The notes under the pieces are model-generated. The model saw nothing but the letters and a program-made list of their open reading frames with translations, searched no databases and had not been told where the DNA came from. DNA of 64,000 nucleotides, taken from assembly GCA_028554755.1 (NCBI GenBank), contig JAPTOF010000009.1, positions 1,282,501 through 1,346,500 on the forward strand, written 5' to 3'. This document shows, piece by piece, positions 10,744 through 23,216 of the stretch. This stretch comes from Cordia subcordata. Its lineage: Eukaryota; Streptophyta; Magnoliopsida; Boraginales; Cordiaceae. The position numbers and the translations under genes are program-made. The stretch's first letter is position 1. The number at the start of each line of letters is the position of its first letter.

Positions 10744-12595
10744 TGAAGTGTTGTGTTTTTGTGTGTATTTGAATTGTTATTTGTCTATAGTTTGGATGTG
10801 TATTGAGCTTAGATAGTTACATTAGTGTAGAACTTGTGCTTGGTATAGGCTTAAGCATATGCAACTGTACATAATTGAGTTTAAAAGGTAAATGCTACAT
10901 TAATGGCTTGTTTTGGATGTTATAGTTGAGATTGAAGATTGTTTGAAGATCAACGAAGATGGAGATGGTTTAAGCAAGGATTGGAAGCATATTAAAAAGG
11001 AAAAGTGGAAGACAATCAAGTTTACAGGCTTTCGGACAAAGGTCAAGACAATTGGAAGCAAAAAGGAGCTAAAATGAAGCCAAAAGAGAGCAAAGAGGCA
11101 CTACCAGAGCACTGGCTTCAAAGTATTGGTGCACCGGCTCACTTCTACTACCGGAATAAAGGCCCTATTAGTACTGGTGCTTCGGTTAAGTGTTCCGGTA
11201 GTCGTAGAAATTAGCTATATAAGCCCGCTTTTGGCTATTTTAAAAGACAATTAAGTCAAATTCTTTCACACCCATCTCCCAAACCCTAATTCCTCTTTCA
11301 CCAACCTCTACCACAAACACTAACACACTTTTCACATAGTTTTAAGCTCATTTGGAGGGTTTTAAACACTTGGATTGAAGTCTACTCAAGGATTTGTACA
11401 AGGATTGCTAAGATGGAAGGGGAGTTTTCTATTCTCTCTTTCATCATTTATTATACTATGTTTGACTAGATTTGTTTAGGGTGATGACACTTGTGCAATA
11501 GGTTGATTCTATGCTTCTATATTATGGGATTCAATGGATTTATGTATATACATATACTATGTTTTTCTTATTTCAATGGTTATTGCTCAATACATGTCTA
11601 GGTGTTTGATAATATGCCTATAAGAGTTGCATATGTATAAATTGAAGTCTATTTGCTACTAAACACCTCTAGTCCATTCTATAATCATGTATATGTGTTT
11701 ATGTGTGGATCTTATGAAGTGGGTAATGCTTATATTCATGTCCATGTGTATGTTTGCATACCTAGTAGTAAATATGACCTCAATATTGTATACATGTTGG
11801 TTCAAAAGTGTTTTCAATCGTGTAATCTGAGCATGACGACATTTGGTAGTCAAATAGGTCCCCTTATTCGTGAACACCTTGGCTTAGAACATTTACGAAT
11901 GCGTTAATAGGTCAAATCTTGCTATTGTGACCCTAGAATGACGAAACACAATTAAAGGCTAATCTAAATCAAGTCTCCTTTGCCTTTAAAATCCAGCCAA
12001 TGGGTTTCTGGGTATATTTAGTTGACTCTAGCGACATTAGGTCTTGGCTTTAAATCTAGCTAATGATTTAGGTACTAGGGTAGGTTTGTTCTAGGTCACC
12101 TAAGAAACTAGTTAGTCACTCTTAAGGCCCTAGGTCATAAGGACCATGCCGTACCTCTAGGAGGCGTTGCCTAGAGATGGACCCGCACCGAGTCCTAGGG
12201 AGAAATTAGGACATTAACTAAGCAAACTAGTAAAAGAGAAATTGATAAGTGAGCCATTTCATGTAATCCCATAGTATTGAAATCTAGGATCACCCATTAA
12301 CAAGTAGATGTCACCTTAATCCCTTCCATTTGTTAGTTCTCTCTAGATAGCTTGTCGCTACATATCCCATTCCCATAATGTAGTTTTATTTACTTTAGTT
12401 AGAGCTCCCAACCATCTAAAAACACCAAAAATAGTTAGTTTAAGTTTCCTCTTTAGCATTCTGTAGGACACACACGTAGAATCCATCCCACAACATAGCC
12501 TCCCTGTGGTTCGACACCCATTCTCACACACACTACTCTACATCGATCCGTGTGCTTACAGGTCTTTAGAGCTTGCACTCAAGAGACGACTACCA
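10744..12595 (+). repeat. Gy2 3' LTR (1852 bp)
   Basis: It starts TGAAGTGTTGTG directly after the polypurine tract and ends GACGACTACCA. The CCGGTA-type U3 block lies at 11098-11210, with a TATA box next to it. The right boundary is where the gag sequence of Gy3 (minus strand) begins. Confidence 0.85.
11216..11223 (+). promoter_or_regulatory. TATA box, Gy2 LTR
   Basis: TATATAAG lies directly downstream of the CCGGTA-rich U3 block, at the same place as in the Gy1 LTRs. Confidence 0.55.
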
Positions 12596-13627
12596 GCGTA
12601 CACTTGCTCTTTCATGAATTCAGGAAATTGAGATGCTGAAGGGCAAGCTATGGTCTCATGAGATGACTTGGAACACAATGCACAAACTTTAACAACTAAA
12701 GGAGATGAGGAAGAACCTATAGAACTAGTCCTATGACCGTGGGATGAAAGAGACAAAGAAATGAATTGATCTAACTTATTCGTCAAAGCCTCAACCTTAG
12801 CGGGTAAATCTAAAGGAACTCCAACCTCACTAACACTTCTCTTGTTGCCTCCCCAACTAGACCTTTCCATGGTAAAATTTTGAAAAGAATTTTCAGCCAT
12901 CAATTTTTTTTTCTCCCATGCCTCGGTCGGTCTCAAAAGATAGAAGCCACTATTGAAGGCGGCAGTGACCATCATCCTATTTTGTTCATTTAAATCTCGA
13001 AAGAAATATTGCAATAGGTCATGATTGCCATACTCATGGTATGGACATTGTCTAAGAAGATCCTTGAACCTTTCCCAAGCCTCATGAAAGGATTCTAGAT
13101 CATGTTGGGAGAAAGTCATAATGATAGTCCTAAGGTCGGCTGCTTTGGCCATGGGATAAAATTTTTGAAAAATCTTAGATTGAAGCTCAGCCCATGTAGT
13201 AATGCAGCCATTAAGTAAAGAATGCAACCAAGCGCTAGCCTTATCCTTAAGAGAGAAAGGAAATAATCTTAGACGTATAACCTCTTGGGAGACATTGGGG
13301 ACATGGAGAGTGGAACTCATCTCAACAAAATTAGTGATATGATCTAGAGGACTGTCATTGCTTCTCCCGTAGAAGGAAGCATAGCAAACATATTAGGCTT
13401 AATCTCGAAGTTCCTCTCCCCTAGACCCGGAATTTGAATGGCCAAATTAGGCTCAAGGGCTTCGGGAGAAAGAATTGCCTAAGAGTGGGTTCCTCATCTA
13501 TAGGTGGGTCTGGTCTATGGGGCTCTTGTCTAAAATGATCTTGGGCTTGATGCCCATGGTGATCATGAGGTCAAATGGGATTCATTGGGGGATTGGGAGG
13601 ATTAGGAGGATTATTGGGGTTGGCCAT
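12596..13627 (-). pseudogene. Gy3 gag, 3' end cut by Gy2
   Basis: A retrotransposon gag (capsid/nucleocapsid) relic. The capsid core reads RLFPFSLKDKASAWLHSL near 13220-13270, then EAWERFKDLLRQCP near 13060. A canonical CCHC zinc knuckle, CALCSKSSHETIAC, lies near 12665-12705. It is open from about 13320 to the junction, with a stop and frameshift in the N-terminal part (13320-13627). The sequence upstream of the ATG at 13627 has lost part of the N-terminal extension still present in Gy5 and Gy6. It ends at Gly-Met-type context MKEQVYA, where Gy2 starts. Confidence 0.85.
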
Positions 13628-13933
13628 CTTCTCAAAAAGATCTCATAAAGTCATAAAATGTCTAGCAATCCTAAAATGCACAAACTATCCTAACTCCGGC
13701 CACTTCAACCACTAAAAACTTTAATATTCTTAAAACTACAGCAAATAAACCACAATCCTAAAAAGTCTACTGAAAACAAAAGCAAAGGTTGAAATAGATA
13801 AACAAGAACCAAAGCAAGACAATATAAATAATAAACAAGATAAGCAAAAACTAAACAAACTATAAAGGAAAAGCAAGAAAAAAAGAAAAGCAACTACCAA
13901 AACACACAAACAAATAATGAAAACCATAGTTTT
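13628..13933 (-). other. Gy3 leader with small hydrophobic ORF
   Basis: A pyrimidine-rich leader between primer site and gag. It holds a 63-codon hydrophobic ORF (ATG at 13927, end 13736) whose counterparts in Gy6 and Gy7 have the same length. Low purine content makes open frames likely by chance, so function is uncertain. Confidence 0.45.
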
Positions 13934-13951
13934 TCCCCAGCAACGGCACCA
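13934..13951 (-). other. Gy3 primer-binding site (tRNA-Asp type)
   Basis: On the minus strand this reads TGGTGCCGTTGCTGGGGA, identical to the site in Gy1, with two C-to-T changes from the tRNA-Asp complement. Confidence 0.85.
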
Positions 13952-13957
13952 AGAACT

Positions 13958-15774
13958 TCATCATTGGCTTTTGAGTGTAAGCTCTAAAGACTCGTACGCG
14001 CACAGATCAGTGAGTACAGTGTATGCAAGTGCAAGATCGATTCCACAGGGAGGCTATGTTGTGAGATGGATTCTATGTGTGTGTTTTAGAGTGTGCCCAA
14101 AAAGAAACCTAAACTATCTATTATTTTTGGGATTTTGGATGATTGGGAGCTCTAGCTAGAGAAAATTAAACTAAACATGGGAATAAAAAGTAGGGGACAA
14201 GCTAATCTAGAGGGTAACTTCAACTTATGAATGCGTGATTCTATACTCAAATGCTATGGGATTAAAGAATGATGGCTTACTTTAATAATTGCTCTTAACT
14301 AGGTTGCTGAATTAGTATCTTTATTTCCCCCTAGGACTCGATGCGGGTCCATCCCTAGGTGGTACCTCCTAGAGCTACGACGTGGTTCTTATGACCTAGG
14401 GCCTTAAGACTGACAAATTAGCTTCCTAGGTGACTTAGAATGAACCTACCCTAGTACCTAAATCATTGGCTAGATTTAAAGCCAAGACCTAGTGTCGCCA
14501 AGGTCGACTAAACCTATCCTGAAGACTACTGGCTGGATTTAAAGCCAAAGGAAACTCGCCCTAGGCTGGTCCTAAATTACTTGCCGTCATCCTAAGGTCA
14601 CTACAACGGGATTTGACTTAGCCAAGGTGTTCGTGAATAATAGGATCTATTCATCTTCCCAAACATCATCATGCTCGAATTACACCAATAGAAGAGATTA
14701 ACAACCAACATGTATGCGTAATTGAAGTCATATTTATTACTAGGCAAGCAAATATACATATAGACTTGAATATAAGCATTACCTACTTCATAGTATCCAT
14801 ATATAAACACATAGACATGATTATAGCATGGATTAGATGTGTTTAGTAATAAATAGACTTTAATTTATACACTTGCTACTCATTTAGGCATTTAATCAAA
14901 CACTTAGGCATGAATGAGAAAATAACCATTTGAATAAGAAAATCAAACATATATATATTCAGCCGTTTAATCCCATATCATAAGAGCATATAGCTAACCC
15001 TTTACATAAGCTAAATCACCTTACACAAGTCTACTTAATCATAATAAGAGATAGAATGAAAAAGAGTTTATGAAGCTTCCCTTTCATCCTAGCTAATCTT
15101 GTACAAAGCTCTTAAGCAACTTGAGTCTAAATGTTTGAAACCCTCTAAATGCTTTTGCTTCAAGGTGATGAAATGTGTGAGAGAGTGTGTGTGACGTAGG
15201 TGAAGACTAGGGTTAAGTGTGTGTTTGTGTGATGTTGTCAAAGATTCTCCTTTTTTAAGTCTGAAAATCGGGCTTTTATATTAGCTTTTTACTAACTGTC
15301 GGTTGACCTAATCGGTCGACTAGCTTCTCCTCTTAGCTCAGCCAGCTTTTTGGTGATGCTCTTTGGAGTGGCTGGTCGACCTAGCTGGTCGACCAGCTCT
15401 AAAGAGGTGGTCGTCCTGCTATTTTGAGCACCTCTCTGGAGCTCGGTCGACCGGCTCTTTCTTCTAGGTCGTCCAGCTGACTTCCTTCCTCCACTCTTTG
15501 TCTTTCCAGCCTCCAATCTTCGCTTTTTAACCCATGCATCCCATCTTTATCACTTATCATTGTTCAAACTCGATCTTAACCCAAAGTTCACCTAAATCAT
15601 TAAAAACAAGCAATTAGTGTAGTAATTTGTCTCTTAAACTGGATATTTACAATTGTCTATGCTTAAACCTATTCTTATCAAAAGCACTACACTAATGCAT
15701 CTTTATGAGCACTTAATACCTCTTAAACATAGGTAAATAACAATGCAAACAAACATAAAAACATAACACATCTA
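13958..15774 (-). repeat. Gy3 5' LTR
   Basis: On the minus strand it runs from about 15774 (TAGATGTGTTATG, a slightly damaged TGATG start) to 13958 (...AATGATGA). Its U3 block at 15298-15480 has GTCGACC/GGTCGACC motifs rather than the CCGGTA type. A TATAAAAG box lies at 15273-15280. Confidence 0.82.
15273..15280 (-). promoter_or_regulatory. TATA box, Gy3 LTR
   Basis: On the minus strand this reads TATAAAAG followed by CCCG, directly after the GTCGACC-rich block. Confidence 0.55.
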
Positions 15775-15840
15775 GTGACTTTGAGATAAGCTTAGGTTTC
15801 ATCTTGCTTGTGGACAAGCAAGGGGAAGGTTAGGAGGTGT

Positions 15841-17430
15841 TGATGTGTGTCATTTATGGGTGTTTACATCTAGTTTTTGCATGCACATTTATGGGTGCTT
15901 AGAGCTTAATTGAGTGCACTTAGTAATAGAGTTTATGCATAATTGTACATAATGTATTTGGATGCATAAATGCTGCACTAAGTGTTACATTTCATGTTTT
16001 AATGTTTTCGAAGGGTTTGAGCTTACATGAGGAAAAATGAGCTAACGGATGGAGACCAAAAGCAAAGGAATGAAGAATGGAGATTTTGACCCAGTTGGTT
16101 GACTTTGAAAAAGCGCTGGTCTATCAGCCACTCCAGAGAACATAGAAATTTTGTCAGTCGAGGTGCCCTTCATAACCAGTCAACTGGCTAGGTCAACTGA
16201 CAGGACCAAAAAGTTACAGGAAATCTAGTCGGTCCAGTACCCCAAGGAGCCGGTGGGATGGCTAGGTCTACCGACAAAGCCCGATCATAGCTATAAATAA
16301 CTTGTTTTAGCTCATTTACTGGGGAAGAACTCAATTTTCAAAACACTAATAAAACCCTAACCTTTTCCCATTTCACCAAACACCTAAAACTACCATTTAA
16401 ATCTCACACCAACCTAGGATTGAAGAATTTAACTAAGATTTGAAGGACTTGTATGGATTTAGAAGCAAGAATTAGGGGAATTCTTCATATTCTCTTTCTA
16501 TTTCTTGTAAATATGTTGCTATGTTAGGCAAGATTTTTAGATGTTTGTTGTTGCATATTAGATAAGGGCTTTGACTAAAGGATTTGTATATGTCTTTGGC
16601 TCTTACTATATGCTTGTTTACATAAATTTATGGCATGATTCAATATGTCAATGTATTGGAAATCAAACATGTTTATGTATATGTTAAAATGTCTAAGTGA
16701 ATATGTATGTATTATTTGTGCTTCAAATGCTTTTGTCTACTTGTATTGGTAATGTGATTGTGCTTCATTCATGGCTTTGCTTAGTAGAGTAGGCTTTAGC
16801 TTTAAATCTAGCTAACATGTTACATGTTAAGCTTAGTCAAGTTTAGGTGCTAGTTCTTGGCTTTAAACCTAGCCAAGTGGATAAGTTAACCTAGACTAGA
16901 GTATTCCTCATCCACGTTAGTGGTTAATCGAGCCTTAATGTCATATAGTGTTTAAATGCTAGTCCTTGGCTTTAAACTCAGCCAAGAGAATAAGTTCTAA
17001 GCATGGATTGCATAGGCTACGAGGGATTGGCCCTTAGCTTTAAACCCATCTAATGGGTTGAACCATTAGTATTGGTTAACAGACCCTAAATCAGCACAAC
17101 GACAGTAGAAGTCCCAGGCCATAGATATCTAATTAGTTATCATAGCTCGAGTCTAGTTGTAACGTAATCACCTTAGGTCCCCTTCTTCTTTGATTAGATT
17201 TCCTTCCTTAGCTTGGGACCCTTAAGTTCCGTTGCAGTTTAGGTTTATTTTTCGTCGTTTTGAGCTCCCTTCATATCCTAAAGAAAGCACACATATACAC
17301 ACAGTTAGTTTTAGGCAACGAAGCACATAGAGACCAAACTAAGGTAGCTTTCCTGTGGAGACAATACCCGCATTCGAATCTGCTATACCACAAACAGTCC
17401 GTATGATTACAGGTTAAAACTTAACAATCA
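15841..17430 (+). repeat. Gy4 3' LTR (1590 bp)
   Basis: It starts TGATGTGTGTCATTTATGGG and ends TTAACAATCA. It is a shorter, diverged LTR subfamily, with a GTCGACC-type U3 block at 16090-16270. It is the closest match in the window to the orphan LTR piece at 35931-36390. Confidence 0.83.
16292..16299 (+). promoter_or_regulatory. TATA box, Gy4 LTR
   Basis: TATAAATA follows the GTCGACC-type block and precedes the presumed transcript start. Confidence 0.55.
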
Positions 17431-19760
17431 CTAAGCTCCACCAATTCCACTAGGTCAAGCTTCCTTTTCTCACTCATTCTTGCCAAATCAAAGTTTAGGG
17501 CCTTGATTGCCCAATAAGCCCTATGCTCAAGTTCTATCAGCAAGTGATATGCTTTCCTATAAACCAACTTGTACAAGGACATACCAATAGGAGTTTTAAG
17601 AGAAGTATGGTAGGCCTACACAGCATCATTCAACTTAATAGACCAATCTCTCCTATCGAGCCTAACTATTTTCTCTAAAATGTGATTGATCTCCCTATTT
17701 GACACCTTTGCTTGTCCACTAATTTACAAGTGATAAGGGGTAGCAATCTTATAGGTGATCAAGTATCTTGTCAATAAGGCCTCAAGTGTCCAATGGCAAA
17801 AGTGCAAAGCATTATCACTAATCAAGACCCTAGGGACTCTAAATCTAGAGAAAATGTTCTCCTTAATAAACTTTACTACTACCCTATGGTCATTAATGCA
17901 TGTGAGGATAGCCTCAACCCGTTTGGATACATAATCTATGTCCAGTAAAATGTATTGGTAACCAAAAAAAGGTGGAAACAAACCCATGAAATCAATACCC
18001 TAAACGTCAAATAACTCACCTAGAAAAACAAGAGATAAAGGCATCATGTTTCTCCCAGAGATGGACCCAGATTGTTGACATTTAACAAACTTCTTACAAT
18101 ACCCTTGAGCATCTCTAAAGAGAGTGGGCCAAAAGACTCCATTTTGCATGACCTTTGTAGCAGTGTTCTTGCTAGTAAAATGACCTCCACAACCCTTATC
18201 ATGATAAATACTTAACACACTCTCAAATTCATCCTCGGTTACACATTGTGAATCACCTAATCAGCACAAATCTTAAAAAGATAGGGATCATTCCAAAAGA
18301 AATGTCTCACTTGTGCGAGGAGCATATCTCTCTCTCTTTCTTCTTTCAATGAGAGGGAAAAGCCCCGTCACGAGATAATTAACTATATTAGCATACCATG
18401 GTGTGTGATGGAAGATGGAAAACAATTGCTTATTTGGAAAGGAATCATGAAAAGGGGAAGGGTCACTAGAAGACTCATTAACATGATGAGACACATAGTC
18501 CGCAACTAAGTTCTCACTACCTTTTTTATCTCTAATTTCAGCATCAAACTCTTGAAAAAGGAGAATCCACTTAATCAAGTAGGGCTTAGACTTTTTTTTG
18601 GCTAAAAATTACCTTAAATCCATGTGATCCATGTAGACAATCACCTTAGAACCTAGGATAAAAGACTTAAAATTATCAAGAGAGAAGACTACCGCTAGAA
18701 GCTCATTTTCCATGATGGTGTAGTTCTTTTGAGCTTCATCAAGGGTTTTGTTAGCGTAGATAATTGGATGCATCACACATAACCTTAAATTGGAGATTGT
18801 AATTAGGCAGCTAGACGATTGGGAGGAGGACAATAAGGATTTAAGCCTATTGAAAGCTTTAACACACTCATCATCAAACTCAAAAGAAACATCCTATGCT
18901 AAGAGCCTAGACAAGGGATGCGTTATATGTAACTTCTCAATCAATTCTACCTTTTCTGGGTCAACTTGAATATCACTAGACGAAACTACGTGACCCAAAA
19001 CTATCCTACACTACACCTTGAAATGGGATTTTTCCCACCTCAACACTAAGTTCTTCTGCACACAATGGTCTAAGACTGATGAGAAGTGACTAAGGCACTC
19101 ATCAAAGCTATCACCAAAGACTAAGAAGTTATCCATAAAGATTTATAAATGCTTCTCAATCATATCACTAAAAATGCCATTATACACATCTGAAATGTTG
19201 CTAGCACATTACAAAGACCGAAGGGTATTCTCCTATATGGAAAACTGCCATAGGGATACGTAAAGGTGGTCTTCTCCTGGTCTTCAGGGAACATGGTGAT
19301 CTAATTATACCTAAAATAGCCATCTAGAAAACAATAGTACCTATTCCTAGCTATTCTATCTTAGTTCTAGTCAAGAAAAGGCAATAGGGAAATAATCCTT
19401 CCTAGTTTTGAGTTGAGCTTCTCATAATCAATACAAACCCTCCAATTTGTGGGAGTGTATGTAGGGATGAGCTCTTCTCTCTCACTATCTATAACTGTGA
19501 TTCCCAACTTCTTAGGGACAACTTAAACTAGACTAACCCACTCATTATCGAAGATCGGATAGATAATAATCGCATCTAAAAGCTTAATGACCTCCTTCTT
19601 AACAACCTCATTCATGTGTAGATTTAGTGCCCTTTGCATTTCCCTAGAAGGTATGGCTCCATCCTCAAGATAAATATGATGCATGTACACTGAAGGATCT
19701 ATGCCTCTCAAATCATCTATCTTTCACTCCATCGCCTTCTTGTGTTTCCTAAGAACCTTT
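17431..19760 (-). pseudogene. Gy5 pol: RT, RNase H, integrase (C-terminus missing)
   Basis: On the minus strand, RT lies at about 19760-18950, with the catalytic box changed to FMDN near 19135, RNase H at about 18900-18500 (ENELLAVVFSLDNF, YMDH), and integrase from 18300 to the junction at 17431. Integrase shows YHDKGCGGHF, CQQSGS, GIDFMG and LISDNA. Many stops and frameshifts break it, including a TAG in place of Trp before GIDFMG. The RNase H active-site region near 18770 is altered. It is inactive and looks older than Gy6 and Gy7 by its decay. Confidence 0.85.
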
Positions 19761-20780
19761 AAGAGATGCTCCTTATGCACACTAGAAAGATTAGAAGCTA
19801 TGATTACTGGAAAGGTCTCATTAGGGCCTAGGAATGAATATTTCAAATGCTCAGGAAAAGGGTATGAGCTCTAATGACAAGCTAGGCATAACCAAGGGGG
19901 ATTCAGGCTTAACATTATCATCATGGACATCACTAGAAAGAATGACCTCAAGTGACTTATTAATTAAAAAATCATCAACTAAGGAGGTGGAAGCTACAAG
20001 TTTCTGCGCTAAGGTCTCCAAATCAAAGCTAGACAACAAATCCTGAAATTTCCTCTAGTCTTTGCCATCAGTCATGCTCCTCTCTACAAATTCCTCAACA
20101 CAAGAATCAATGACATCCACTTTAAAGCACTCTTCTTCATCTTTTTCTCCTCCTACACTAGCCCTATTTACTACCTCTGCAATCTTCATAGTGGATCTCA
20201 AATTCCCAAATTTCTTCTCCAATAACCCTGACCTACAATGGATAATGGCATCCACGATAGTAAGGAAAGGGTGACCTAAAATGACAGGTGTAGAATGTCC
20301 AGAGTCTTGACCCGAATCCATATCTAACACTATGAAGTATACAGGTTACACAAACTCACCTACCTAGACCATAATATCCTATACTACCCCTTAGGTCTAC
20401 GCTCGAACCTATCAACTAGTTGAAAAGTAACATGTGTAAGGGACAACTCACCTAGACTAGTTGTGGTAGATGAAGTAGGGAATGAGATTCACATTAGACC
20501 CTAAATCTAGCAAGGTGTGATCAATCTGGGTCTCCCTAATCCTACAAGGAATGGTAAAATCTTTGAGGTCACTAATCTTGGGCAAAAGGCCCAAAGTACA
20601 AATACTACTCACTTTTTATATGAGCCTTACCTTCTTAAGAATGGTGGATGATCTACGTTTCCCCGTGCAAAAGTCCTTGAAGCACTTAGAATAAGAGGGA
20701 ATGGAAATGATTGTACCTATCAAAGGAAGATTAACCTTAAGGTCCTCAAATTGTTCTAAGATCTTGAAAAACCTAGTATT
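19761..20780 (-). pseudogene. Gy5 protease region and linker to RT
   Basis: This matches the protease part of Gy6 and Gy7. It includes LDMDSGQDSGHSTPVILGHP (20270-20330), an acidic linker (19850-20250) and, further upstream, the region of the protease Asp near 20510. Many stops interrupt it. The acidic linker between protease and RT has the same order in Gy6 and Gy7. Confidence 0.75.
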
Positions 20781-22177
20781 CTCACTAAGTGATGGCCTCT
20801 CTAAGGTGGATGGAAAAGAGACTCTAGGTGCAACACCTCTAGACCCATGGGAATCATTAATAGATGCCTTTCTCTCCTGATGTGGATAGGAAGTACTACT
20901 TTCTCAATGGGTTCTAGTGGGCTCAACTCTCTTAACAGGACCCTCTCTAAAATCTCCCTCAACAGGGTTACTGTCAGGTTCTCTAGAATTAGAAGGACCA
21001 CTAGGTGCAAGCATTGCATATTCAACTCTTACTCTATTATCCACTATCTTACCACTTCTAAGAATGGTAATAACCTTAACCTGGGCCTGAGAGGGATAAG
21101 CAACATCGATGGAGTTGACTCTAGGGTTTACCTCGAAATAAGAAGGCAAATTTTTAGGATCTCTAGTGCTCATTTGACCGACAAATTGTCCTAATTGTGC
21201 CTTAAACCTAGCCATATGCTATCTATAGCTAGCTAACTCTTGCCTATTATCTGTCAACTCCACTTGCTGACTAGGTAAAGCCTGTTGTTGATTTTGAATA
21301 AACTACATCAACTTTATTACATCATTGCTAGGGGACTGGCTACTAGAGGAAGTGGGGAGTGCCTGTGACTGAGAAGCACTAGTGTGCCTACGTTGATTAA
21401 CATTATAAAACCCTAGAGGGTTAGCAGGACGACGTCATAACTGAAGATGGGCCTGGGGCTAGGATTAAGACTCATGCTGACCTTGTCTCCAAGAGAACTT
21501 AAGATTGTCTCTCTAACTCGGATTATAAGTTTTAGAGTACAAATTGTATTCACAAGAATATCCCTGGGTAGCATATACTTGCTCCTTCATGAAACCAGGA
21601 AATTGGTTGCTAAGCAGCAAGCAACAATCTCATAAATGATTCAGAACATAATGCACAAACCTTAACTACCCAAGGGGCAAAAGACAAACCTATGTAACTA
21701 GCTCTATGACTCTGTGAGGAAAGGGACAAAGAAATGAAATGGTTTAGCTTGTTTATCAAAGCTTCTACCTTAGCAGCCAAATTTAAAGAAACTCCAGCCT
21801 TATAGACACCTCTTCTATTCGCTCATCGACTAGACCTATCCATAGTCAAATTTTGAAAAGAGTTCTCGGTCAACAAATCCATTTTCTCCGACGCCTTACT
21901 CGTCTTCATATTATAAAATCCACCACCAGAGAAGGCATTGACCATTATACTATTTTATTTATTCAAACCTCGAAAGAAATATTAGAGTAGGTCATGATTA
22001 CCATACTCGCGATGAGGACACTATCTAAAAAGATGGTTGAACCTCTCCCAAGCCTCATGAAAGAACTTTAGATCATGCTAGGAGAAAGTCATAATAGAAG
22101 CCTTATGATCAGTTGGCATAGCCATAGGAAATAATTTTTGGTAGCACCTAGACTGAAGCTCATTCCAAGATGTGATA
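20781..22177 (-). pseudogene. Gy5 gag, C-terminal part
   Basis: This continues the gag begun at 32977-32444 after the Gy6 insertion. It starts at the junction with WNELQSRCYQKLFPMAM (22110-22165), then capsid and nucleocapsid relics, a Gln-rich linker near 21200-21330, and a Pro/Ser/Glu-rich tail. Stops and frameshifts occur throughout. The coding phase is the same on both sides of Gy6 once one TGATA copy is discounted. Confidence 0.8.
22173..22177 (+). repeat. Target-site duplication of Gy6, left copy
   Basis: TGATA lies immediately before the 5' LTR and is identical to 32444-32448. Confidence 0.9.
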
Positions 22178-22616
22178 TGATGTGTTATGTTTTTATGTGT
22201 GTTTGCATCATTATTTTGCCTATGATTAAGAGGTATTAAGTGCTCATAAAGATGCATTGGTATAGTGCTTTTAATAAGAATAGGCTTACGCATAAACAAA
22301 TGTACATAGTGAATTTAAGAGACAAATTGCTATACTAATTGCTTGTTGTCAATGATTTAGCTGAACTTTGAGTTAAGATCAAGATTGGGTGATGATAGGT
22401 AATGAAGATGTGAGATGTATGGGTCAAAAAGAAAAGATCAGAGGTCAGAAAGACAAAGAATGAAGGAAGGAATTCAGCCAGATGACCTAAGCAGAAGAAG
22501 TCGATCGACCGGCTAGGTTGACCGGCCACCCCAAAGAGCATCACCAAAAAGCCGATCGAGCTAAGAGGAGAAGCCGGTCGACCAGGTAGGTGGACTGACA
22601 GTGCATAAAGAGCTGA

Positions 22617-22624
22617 TATAAAAG
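22617..22624 (+). promoter_or_regulatory. TATA box, Gy6 5' LTR
   Basis: TATAAAAG follows the GTCGACC-type block. The 3' LTR copy is weakened to TATAATAG at 31068-31075. Confidence 0.6.
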
Positions 22625-23126
22625 CCCAATTTTAAGACTTAGAGAGGGAATCTTTTTTGACAATTCTAGATAGGATCTTAACACTCCCATCACACACATA
22701 CACTTAACCCTAGTCTTCACCCAGATCACACACACTTTCTCACACATTTCATCACCTTGAAGCAAGAGAATTTAGAGGATTTTAAACATTTGGATTCAAG
22801 TTTGCTCAAGAGCTTTGTATAAGATTAGCTAGGATGAAAGGGAAGCTTGATAAACTTTCTTTCGTTCTATCTCCTATTATGATTGAGTAGACTTGTGTAG
22901 GATGATTTAACTTATGTAATGGGTTAGCTATATACTCTTATGATATGCGATTAAATGGCTAAATATATACATGTTTGATTTTCTTGTTCAAATGGTTATT
23001 TTCTCATTCATGCCTAAGTGTTTGATTAAACGCCTAAATGAGTAGCATGTGCATAAATTGAAGTCTATTTATTACTAAACACTTCTAATCCATGCTATAA
23101 TCATGTCTATGTGTTTATATGTGGAT

Positions 23127-23216
23127 GCTATGAAGTGGGTAATGCTTATATTCATATCTATGTGCATATTTGCTATGAAGTGGGTAAGGTTTATATTCAT
23201 ATCTATGTGTATATTT
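23127..23216 (+). repeat. 45-bp tandem duplication in Gy6 5' LTR
   Basis: Units 23127-23171 and 23172-23216 both begin GCTATGAAGTGGGTAA. All other LTRs of the family have one copy, including the 3' LTR of the same element. Confidence 0.85.

Larger units (their letters stand above)
6821..12595 (+). mobile_element. Gy2: gypsy element (Athila/Tat branch), 3' part
   Basis: The right part of a plus-strand element: RT (from inside the domain), RNase H, integrase, 3' untranslated region and 3' LTR. Its left part must lie left of the window, because Gy1 is inserted in its RT. The right end lies in the gag of Gy3 (minus strand). The 5 bases after the LTR are GCGTA; the matching left target copy is not in view. 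Confidence 0.85.
12596..15774 (-). mobile_element. Gy3: gypsy element, 5' part
   Basis: A minus-strand element with a 5' LTR at 13958-15774, a primer site at 13934-13951, a leader, and the first part of gag running down to the Gy2 boundary at 12596. The rest (gag end, pol, 3' LTR) should lie beyond the left edge, past the remaining part of Gy2. On the right it abuts the polypurine-tract region of Gy4. Confidence 0.82.
15775..17430 (+). mobile_element. Gy4: gypsy element, polypurine tract and 3' LTR only
   Basis: The right end of a plus-strand element. A short 3' untranslated remnant contains CTTGTGGACAAGCAAGGGG and ends in a polypurine tract (15821-15840), then a complete LTR. Gy3 is inserted just left of the polypurine tract, so the rest lies outside the window. 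The right end abuts the integrase gene of Gy5, with CTAAG as the next 5 bases. Confidence 0.8.
17431..22177 (-). mobile_element. Gy5: gypsy element, middle part (integrase to gag)
   Basis: The minus-strand gag-pol body of Gy5, lying between Gy4 (left) and Gy6 (right). It continues at 32444-35107 after the Gy6 insertion. The integrase C-terminus, 3' untranslated region and 3' LTR are cut off by Gy4 and lie outside the window. Confidence 0.87.

Noticed and set aside
15292..15516. 74-codon Arg/Ser-rich ORF in the Gy3 LTR
   Set aside because: It is produced by the GTCGACC-rich U3 block and is absent from sister LTRs.
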